Assembly: GCF_002028455.1 (NCBI RefSeq)
Contig: NZ_MWUM01000002.1
Location: 62,001-126,000 of the forward strand
DNA length: 64,000 nucleotides
Source of the DNA: Zoogloea sp. LCSB751
GTDB lineage: Bacteria; Pseudomonadota; Gammaproteobacteria; Burkholderiales; Rhodocyclaceae
Direction: 5' to 3'
Shown here: positions 58,716 through 64,000 of the stretch, in pieces
Position numbering within the stretch: position 1 is the stretch's first letter
How the letters are laid out: each line of letters begins with the position of its first letter
Program-made: the position numbers and the translations under genes
The notes under the pieces: generated by a model
The model's input: only the letters and a program-made list of their open reading frames with translations
The model's database searches: none
Told to the model about the DNA's origin: nothing

Positions 58716-61115
58716 TCAGCGCTCCCGCTGCCACAGCATGCCGTGGGTCACGATGAACTGGTACTTGCGGGCATGTTCGCGGATCACCAGCGGCACCTCT
58801 TCCTCCCGGCGCAGCACGAAGCCTTCGGCGGCCAGGAAGGCTTTGAGGGTGTCGGCGCTGCGCACCGCCTGGCCGTCCTTCTCGTAGCCGCCGAGCCAGG
58901 CTTCCCGCGGCGTGAATTGCTCCAGCCACGAGTAGGGCGAGAACAGGGCCACCAGGCCGCCGACCTTGACCAGCCCGCGCTGCCCGCCGAGGCGGCCGAG
59001 CAGGGACATGGGGCTGGGCAGGCGGCACAGCAGGTTGGCCAGCAGCACCGCGTCGAAATCGGCCAGCTCGGCGGGCAGCGAACAGGCGTCGGCCTGGCGG
59101 AAGCTGACCCGGCTGCGGTCGATGGCCGGGTCGATGCGGGCCGTCACCGTTTCGCCCAGCTCGCCTTCGTCGTGCCGGAAGTAGGGCCGGCTGCCGTCCT
59201 GCTGCAGCGTGCTGGCGGCGTCGATGAAGGCGCGGGACAGGTCCACGCCGAGTACCTCGCCGAAGCCGCGAGCCAGTTCGAAGCTGCCGCCGCCGACCGC
59301 GCAGCCGACGTCCAGCGCGCGGGCCGTGCCCGTCTGGTACTGCTTGGCGCCGTCGAGCAGCCAGTCGGCGCAGCGCTGGGGGAAGGAGGTGCTGCGCTGG
59401 GGGCCGCCGGCCCACGGCATCTGGGTCTGCGGTTCGCCGTGGTGGAGCAGCATGTAGTCGTCCACCATGCGGGCATCTTCATAGACCTGGCTGGTGCTGT
59501 CCGCGCCGTCGAGCTTGACCACGTTGCCGTCGTGGGCGGCCTGCACGACGCGGAAGCCGGCGTGCTGGAAGAAGTGCGGGCGGAAGTGGAAGCGCGCCCA
59601 CACGCTGGCCTCGTCGCCGCAGGAGATCCATGAGCCGCCGAGGATCATCTGGTGCTGGCCGTCGTAGCAGGGGGTCGAGAAGTCGTCGTAATAGGGATGG
59701 ACGCGGGCGCCGGGCAGTGGGCTGAAGTCGTCCCCGTGCCATTGCCAGACGTTGCCGAACACGTCATGCACGCCGGCCAGGCTGGGTGTGCCGGCATCCA
59801 CCGGCCACGGGGAGCCGTGGGCGAGCTGGCTGTTGCAGCCGCAGGCGGCGGCGAGGGCGGCGCCGTCGTGGTGGGCGGGGGGATCGGTTTCGGCCCACGA
59901 GGCGTCGCGCAGTGCATGGTGCTCGGCCTCGGTGGGCAGCCTACAGGGGATGCTGTCGCGGGCGCTGCGCCAGGCGCAGTAGGCGGCGGCTTCGTGGGCA
60001 TTGACCTCGGCCGGCCAGTTCCACGGCATGTCGATGGTCTCGAACAGGGTGCGCAGCTTGTAGCGGTGCAGGCCGGCGGGGCCGTCCGGCACCCAGAAAC
60101 AGGGCCACTTGCTGTTGCGGAAGCCGCGCCATTCCCAGCCGGCGTCGGTCCAGTACTGGCGCTCCAGGTAGCCGCCGTTCTGGATGAACTCCAGGAAGGC
60201 CCCGTTGCTGACCAGCTGGTTCTCGACCTTGAAGGCCTGCAGCGCGACGCGGCGTTCGCCATATTCGTTGTCCCAGCCGAAGCTCGGCCAGTCGCGGGGC
60301 TTGCCTAACTTTACGACGGCGGCCGGGATGTCCACCAGGCGCGGCGCCGGGAAGTCCTGCCCGGCGAGCGGCGGAAAATGCGCCGGCGTGCCGGCGCTGG
60401 CGTGCAGGGCCGGCCATTCTTCCGGGCGGCGCACGTCGTCGATGGGCAGTTCGCGGATCAGTACCGATGAGGTTTCGATATGGATGCGCTCGTGCTCGAA
60501 GCCCATGAACAACGCCCACAGCGGGTCGTCCATGGTGATGGGGGCATGGCCGCGGACCAGACCGGGGTGGGTTTCGATGAGGCGGCGCACCGTCAGGTAG
60601 ACCTGCTGGCGGTAGGTGTGCACTTCCGAGAAGCCGGGCCAGCGCATCTCGTTCTTCGACATGTCGTCCCAGCGCATTTCATCCACGCCGGTCTCGAAGA
60701 TGCGTTCGAAGTAGGGATTGATCGGGGTGTCGATGAGGCCGGCAACGCGCAGCTTGTTCACGTACAGCACCGCCGGGTGGCCGTAGTAGAAGACCATCGG
60801 GTGGCGCAGGTGATGGTAGGGCGGGCGGTAGAAGGCTTCCTCGCCCTGCAGGCTGGCGAACAGCACCTCGGTCAGCGTCCACCCGTTGTCGAAGGTGGCC
60901 AGCACCGATTCGCGGGTACAGGTGGCGAGGTCGGGCTGGGGCAGGGCGGTGAGACGGCCGTCGGGCTGCATGCCGGGGCAATTCTCCGGGGCCAGCCCGG
61001 TCCACCACCAGGCCGGGCGCGGGCCGCGCAGCAGGGCATCGTGTTCGCCGCGGAGGTTCTGGCGCCAGGGTTCGATGGCGCTTGGGATGGCCGGTTCGAG
61101 GTTCGGGTGCTGCAT
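58716..61115 (-). CDS. ovoA: Bifunctional ovothiol synthase OvoA
   Basis: 799 residues. DinB-like helical domain (about 20-215) with the iron site His208-x3-His212-x-Glu214 in GFEHERIHIE; FGE-sulfatase-type domain (about 240-480) with VFGNVWQWHGDDF and GGSWISCGDEASVWARFHFRP; C-terminal methyltransferase (about 560-799) with ALDVGCAVGGGSFELARGFGEVLGVD. It makes 5-histidylcysteine sulfoxide from histidine and cysteine with O2 and N-methylates the 5-thiohistidine. AGGAG precedes the ATG at 61115. It follows dinB by 35 bases. The separate PLP lyase step is not encoded here. Confidence 0.9.
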   Translation of the reverse strand: MQHPNLEPAIPSAIEPWRQNLRGEHDALLRGPRPAWWWTGLAPENCPGMQPDGRLTALPQPDLATCTRESVLATFDNGWTLTEVLFASLQGEEAFYRPPYHHLRHPMVFYYGHPAVLYVNKLRVAGLIDTPINPYFERIFETGVDEMRWDDMSKNEMRWPGFSEVHTYRQQVYLTVRRLIETHPGLVRGHAPITMDDPLWALFMGFEHERIHIETSSVLIRELPIDDVRRPEEWPALHASAGTPAHFPPLAGQDFPAPRLVDIPAAVVKLGKPRDWPSFGWDNEYGERRVALQAFKVENQLVSNGAFLEFIQNGGYLERQYWTDAGWEWRGFRNSKWPCFWVPDGPAGLHRYKLRTLFETIDMPWNWPAEVNAHEAAAYCAWRSARDSIPCRLPTEAEHHALRDASWAETDPPAHHDGAALAAACGCNSQLAHGSPWPVDAGTPSLAGVHDVFGNVWQWHGDDFSPLPGARVHPYYDDFSTPCYDGQHQMILGGSWISCGDEASVWARFHFRPHFFQHAGFRVVQAAHDGNVVKLDGADSTSQVYEDARMVDDYMLLHHGEPQTQMPWAGGPQRSTSFPQRCADWLLDGAKQYQTGTARALDVGCAVGGGSFELARGFGEVLGVDLSRAFIDAASTLQQDGSRPYFRHDEGELGETVTARIDPAIDRSRVSFRQADACSLPAELADFDAVLLANLLCRLPSPMSLLGRLGGQRGLVKVGGLVALFSPYSWLEQFTPREAWLGGYEKDGQAVRSADTLKAFLAAEGFVLRREEEVPLVIREHARKYQFIVTHGMLWQRER

Positions 61116-61150
61116 GCGGGTCTCCTGGAGGTCCTGTTGTGTAGGTGCGT

Positions 61151-62341
61151 TCAGGCGAAGAGTTCGGCCTGGACCGGTGCTGGCGGTTCGTGTTCGGGAA
61201 TGGCGTCGCGTCTCACCAGGTTGCCGACGCGCACGCCGAGCAGGCGGATGCGCCGTTCCAGTGGCACGCGCTTGAGGCATTCGCCGGCGGCCCGGCGGAT
61301 CGCCGCCGCGTCGCCGATGGGGCCGGGCAGGGTCAGGTCGCGGGTGACGGTGTGGAAGTTGTCGAAGCGCAGCTTGAGGCCGATGGTCTTGCCGAAGTAG
61401 CCCTTGCGCGCCAGGTCGGCAGCGAGCTGCTCGCACAGGCGGGTGAAGCGCTGCGACAGTTCGCTGCGGTCCTGGCGGGGGTGCAGGTCGCGCTCGAAGG
61501 TGGTTTCGCGGGAGAGGCTCTTCGGCTCGCTGTGGGTGACCACCGGGCGGTCGTCCTGGCCGCGGGCAGCGCGGTGCAGCCACTGGCCATAGCGTTCGCC
61601 GAACTGTTCCTGCAGCCACTGGGGATCGGCGGCGGCCAGTTCGCCGATACGCTGGATGCCCAGCGCCTCCAGCCGCGCCGCCGCCTTCGGCCCGATGCCG
61701 TTGATGCGCTTGGCGGGCAGCGGCCAGATGCGGGCCGGCAGGTCGTCGGCGGCCACCACGGTGATGCCGGCCGGCTTTTCCAGGTCGGAGCACAGCTTGG
61801 CGAGCAGCTTGTTGGGCGCCACGCCGAGGGAGCAGGACAGGCCGGTGGCGTCGCGCACGGCCTGCTGCAGGCGCAGCGCGATGGTGCGGGCGCCTTCGCG
61901 GCTGCCGTCCGGGTTGAGGGCGGTGAGGTCCAGGTAGATCTCGTCGATGCCGCGGTCTTCGAGCTCCGGCGCGATGTCCCGCACCGCGGCCTTGAAGAGG
62001 CGCGAGTAGTGGCGGTAGGTGTCGAAGTCGGCGGGCAGCAGCAGTGCGTCCGGCGCCAGCTGGGCGGCCTTCATGAGGCCCATGCCGGAATGCACGCCGA
62101 GGGCCCGCGCCTCGTAGGTGGCGGTGGTGATCACGCCGCGGCCGACGTAGTCGCGCAGGCGCGGGAAGCGGGTCGGGTCCTCGACCGCTGCGGCGCGGCG
62201 ACCGCCCACCACAGCCGGCAGGCCGCGCAGCTGCGGGTAACGCAACAGCTCCACCGACGCGTAGAACGCGTCCATGTCCAGGTGGGCGATGCTGCGAGGA
62301 AGCGGGGGCATGGGTCCGGTTGAAGCCGCAAGGGACTTCAT
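61151..62341 (-). CDS. dinB: DNA polymerase IV (translesion)
   Basis: 396 residues, Y-family polymerase. Catalytic carboxylates in IAHLDMDAFYASVE (near 18-31) and DRGIDEIYLDLT (near 130-141); little-finger domain about 240-365. The C-terminus ends VQAELFA, a sliding-clamp-binding type peptide. Start: ATG at 62341 without a clear ribosome site; ATG at 62311 is possible and keeps all domains. No LexA box (CTG-N10-CAG) was recognised close to the start, so SOS control is unproven. Confidence 0.9.
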   Translation of the reverse strand: MKSLAASTGPMPPLPRSIAHLDMDAFYASVELLRYPQLRGLPAVVGGRRAAAVEDPTRFPRLRDYVGRGVITTATYEARALGVHSGMGLMKAAQLAPDALLLPADFDTYRHYSRLFKAAVRDIAPELEDRGIDEIYLDLTALNPDGSREGARTIALRLQQAVRDATGLSCSLGVAPNKLLAKLCSDLEKPAGITVVAADDLPARIWPLPAKRINGIGPKAAARLEALGIQRIGELAAADPQWLQEQFGERYGQWLHRAARGQDDRPVVTHSEPKSLSRETTFERDLHPRQDRSELSQRFTRLCEQLAADLARKGYFGKTIGLKLRFDNFHTVTRDLTLPGPIGDAAAIRRAAGECLKRVPLERRIRLLGVRVGNLVRRDAIPEHEPPAPVQAELFA

Positions 62342-62394
62342 TGTGCATCAAGGGGCGGCTTTCGGATGTGCGCCGACCCGGGCCAGTCCCACAG

Positions 62395-62435
62395 GCCGCC
62401 ACGGACCGGGCTAGCGAGTCCCGGTCCGTGGCGGC
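62395..62435 (-). terminator. Palindrome after the PEP-CTERM gene
   Basis: Perfect 16-bp stem GCCGCCACGGACCGGG / CCCGGTCCGTGGCGGC with a 9-base loop, 8 bases past the stop of the PEP-CTERM gene. No T tract on the minus strand. Acts probably as a terminator between it and dinB. Confidence 0.65.
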
Positions 62436-62442
62436 GCGGTGC

Positions 62443-63852
62443 TTACTTCTTGCGCCGCAGCATCAGGCCGCCGAGGCCCAGGGCCGCCAGCGCCAGGCTG
62501 GCCGGTTCGGGGATGTGCTGGGACTGGTAGCCAGCGAGCCGGTCGCTGGTGATGCCGAGCACGAAGAACTGGTTGGGGTTGGCGGTGGGCGTGCCGTTGA
62601 CGCCGACGGTATCCAGGAAGTCGTTGTCGTTGGTGACGATCAGGGTGTGCTGCAGCACGCCATCTACCAGCACGTCGGGGCCGAAGGCGAGGCCCTCGAT
62701 CTTGGCCGGGATGGTGCGGTCGGTGTAGCCGTTGGCCTTCAGCAGGGCCACCAGGTCCACGAACAGGCTCTTGCCGACGGTCTTGGCGGCCAGCGCGCTT
62801 TCGCCGGTGATGCTGCTGACGTCCTGGCCGGTGCTCAGGTCCACTTGGAAGATCTTCTTGAAGCCGGCCTTGGAGTCGTCGCCGAGGCCCTTGCCGTCGC
62901 GTTCGTCGATGAGGAATTCGTGGTCGTTGATGGCCACGATCTCGCTGATGCTGGTGTACTTGGGCTTGGCGGCGGTGCCGATGTTCTCCAGCTGGTAGGC
63001 GTATTCGTGGGTGACCTTGCCGGTGGCCAGGTCCACGGTGACGATGCGCACCACGCCGGCGTTGGTGCCGCCGTCCTGGGCCAGCGGGCTCTGCATGATG
63101 CCGACCAGGGTCTTGCCGTCCGGGGTGATGGCCAGGCCTTCCATGCCCTTGTTGGCGACGCGGCCGCTGGTGTTGCCGGCGATCTCGGCGTCGCCGGAGG
63201 CGGACAGGTTGGACACCGCGAACTTGTCGGGCAGTGCGATCACGCCGGTGCGCTCGCCGGTGGCGCGGTCGAAGCGGTAGATGTAGGGGCCGTATTCGTC
63301 GGAGATGTAGACGCTCTTGCCATCGCCGGCGACGCGAATGCCTTCCGGATCGAAGCGGGCGTTGGCGCTGTTGGTGGACAGGCCGGCGGCGAAGGCGTCG
63401 GAGCGGCCGGTGAAGTAGTTCTGGCCCGCGCTGCCGGTCAGCACCGGGGCGCTGCCGTAGTTGAGGGCGGTGGTGCTGGACAGCAGGGTGGTGGCGTTCA
63501 GCGTCGGGGCGAGGGTGGCCACGCTGGCGGCGCTGAAGGTGGCGGAAGACAGGCCCAGGCTGACGGTCTGGAAGCGCGGGATCCAGCTGGTGGTGTTGTC
63601 CACCGCGGCGTTCCAGTTGACGGCGTTGGGGCCGCGGTCGGGCGTCAGCAGGAAGGTGTCGCCGCCGGCCCAGGCGACGGCGGAGCCGAGGCCGCCGAGG
63701 AGGTTGGCGGCGGCGCCGTTTTCCAGCGTGCCGGTGAGGCCGGACAGGTCGGAGCCGGACAGGCTGCCCGTGCCGATCAGGGCGACGCCGGCGTGGGCGG
63801 AGGTGGCCACGAGGGCCGGCATGAGCAGGGCGAGCAGACGGGGGGCGAACAT
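62443..63852 (-). CDS. PEP-CTERM-anchored esterase-like activity of phytase domain protein
   Basis: 469 residues. Signal peptide 1-21 (cleavage after SAHA). A large beta-propeller-like domain of the 'esterase-like activity of phytase' family at about 60-430 (DPEGIRVAGDGKSVYISDEYGPYIYRFD, EGLAITPDGKTLVGIMQSPL, EIVAINDHEFLIDERDGKG). C-terminal sorting signal IPEPASLALAALGLGGLMLRRKK-type tripartite motif: PEP, hydrophobic helix, basic tail (447-469). Exported and presumably processed by exosortase into the extracellular matrix. It pairs functionally with the exosortase-associated acyltransferase at 40787. Confidence 0.9.
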   Translation of the reverse strand: MFAPRLLALLMPALVATSAHAGVALIGTGSLSGSDLSGLTGTLENGAAANLLGGLGSAVAWAGGDTFLLTPDRGPNAVNWNAAVDNTTSWIPRFQTVSLGLSSATFSAASVATLAPTLNATTLLSSTTALNYGSAPVLTGSAGQNYFTGRSDAFAAGLSTNSANARFDPEGIRVAGDGKSVYISDEYGPYIYRFDRATGERTGVIALPDKFAVSNLSASGDAEIAGNTSGRVANKGMEGLAITPDGKTLVGIMQSPLAQDGGTNAGVVRIVTVDLATGKVTHEYAYQLENIGTAAKPKYTSISEIVAINDHEFLIDERDGKGLGDDSKAGFKKIFQVDLSTGQDVSSITGESALAAKTVGKSLFVDLVALLKANGYTDRTIPAKIEGLAFGPDVLVDGVLQHTLIVTNDNDFLDTVGVNGTPTANPNQFFVLGITSDRLAGYQSQHIPEPASLALAALGLGGLMLRRKK

Positions 63853-63957
63853 CGGAAAAACTCCTTGCAGGTCGGGTAGCTGAATCGACTGAAGCTACGC
63901 GGCCTGCATTTCGCCGAGGTTACACCTCCGTCCGTTTGCAAAGGTTTGCAATGTCGC

Positions 63958-64000
63958 TCAGGCGGCTTCCTCTTCGGCCGCCCGTTCTTCGAGCTGCAGG
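63958..64000 (-). CDS. C-terminal end of an unidentified gene
   Basis: Reading in from the window edge on the minus strand: LQLEERAAEEEAA and a TGA stop at 63958-63960. Only 13 codons are visible. The Glu/Ala-rich end suggests a charged helical tail, but the protein cannot be identified. The 105 bases between this stop and the PEP-CTERM start hold that gene's promoter. Confidence 0.45.
   Translation of the reverse strand, partial: LQLEERAAEEEAA

Noticed and set aside
62320..63879. 519-residue plus-strand open frame rich in Gly and Val
   Set aside because: Antisense to the PEP-CTERM gene; low complexity and no recognisable domain.
1..64000. CRISPR arrays, tRNA or rRNA genes, integrases and insertion sequences
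   Set aside because: None was recognised on either strand; the only repeats are the REP family, the TTGGG tract and short palindromes.

Overview
The window looks like a chromosomal segment of a GC-rich, flagellated, nitrogen-fixing, nitrate-assimilating betaproteobacterium of the Rhodocyclales type. This is inferred from gene content: sigma28-type flagellin promoters, NifZ, a NifX-like protein, nitrogenase flavodoxin, an NtrC/NasT-controlled nitrate transporter, a phasin, PEP-CTERM and exosortase-associated proteins, and an epsilon-type fumarate reductase. No rRNA, tRNA, CRISPR array or insertion sequence was seen. A family of REP-like palindromes (core GGGGGCGAATTCATTCGCCC) is scattered from about 21.8 to 51.3 kb.

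Layout. 1-1.9 kb: end of a flagellar filament locus (fliD start, flaG, fliC) on the minus strand, with sigma28-like promoters. 2-19.6 kb: a 17-kb surface-glycan island, all on the minus strand with many 4-bp overlaps. It encodes Gmd, an Fcl/ColC-like epimerase-reductase, a ColD-like PLP enzyme with His in place of Lys, and a GT11 transferase (GDP-colitose type route). It also encodes an FdtB-like aminotransferase and an FdtA/acyltransferase fusion (3-acylamino-3,6-dideoxyhexose route), a CDP-glycerol-transferase-like protein and a 1485-residue multi-domain glycosyltransferase. Embedded in it is a compact five-gene set whose order and families match the Campylobacter jejuni O-methyl phosphoramidate (MeOPN) pathway: CysC-like kinase, methyltransferase, glutamine-kinase-like ATP-grasp/phosphohistidine enzyme, C26 amidotransferase and nucleotidyltransferase. 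This is the most interesting system in the window: phosphoramidate decoration of a surface, possibly flagellar, glycan outside Campylobacter.

19.6-26.5 kb: TcdA, an M23 peptidase and a CbiX-like chelatase, then an RND efflux operon whose promoter and start codon are covered by a 26-bp AT-rich palindrome. 26.5-32.5 kb: a multi-PAS CHASE histidine kinase with two response regulators carrying RsbW-like kinase and SpoIIE-like phosphatase outputs. 32.6-36.8 kb: nasT and a nitrate ABC transporter. Between them lie an NtrC site, a sigma54 promoter and an ANTAR two-hairpin antiterminator leader overlapping an intrinsic terminator, so nitrogen limitation and nitrate sensing can be read from the DNA.

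36.8-41.6 kb: nitroreductase, phasin, a nitrogen-fixation accessory island (NifX-like, NifZ, bacteriohemerythrin, an unknown protein, flavodoxin) with two sigma54 promoters, then a PEP-CTERM-associated N-acyltransferase. 41.7-46 kb: a ThiF-like/nitroreductase-like pair, a zinc-type CDF exporter, a TTGGG microsatellite, YaiI and a thioredoxin-like [2Fe-2S] ferredoxin. 46.2-50.2 kb: fumarate reductase genes in the order C, A, an extra stand-alone [2Fe-2S] protein, B.

50.2-64 kb: alkylation repair genes (ada, alkB, alkA), an ALDH7-type dehydrogenase, a MntA/HepT toxin-antitoxin pair, a secreted HExxH protein, a GST/flavin-binding-protein pair with a divergent LysR regulator, a dinB-ovoA pair (translesion polymerase and ovothiol synthase), a PEP-CTERM phytase/esterase-like protein, and the last codons of another gene.
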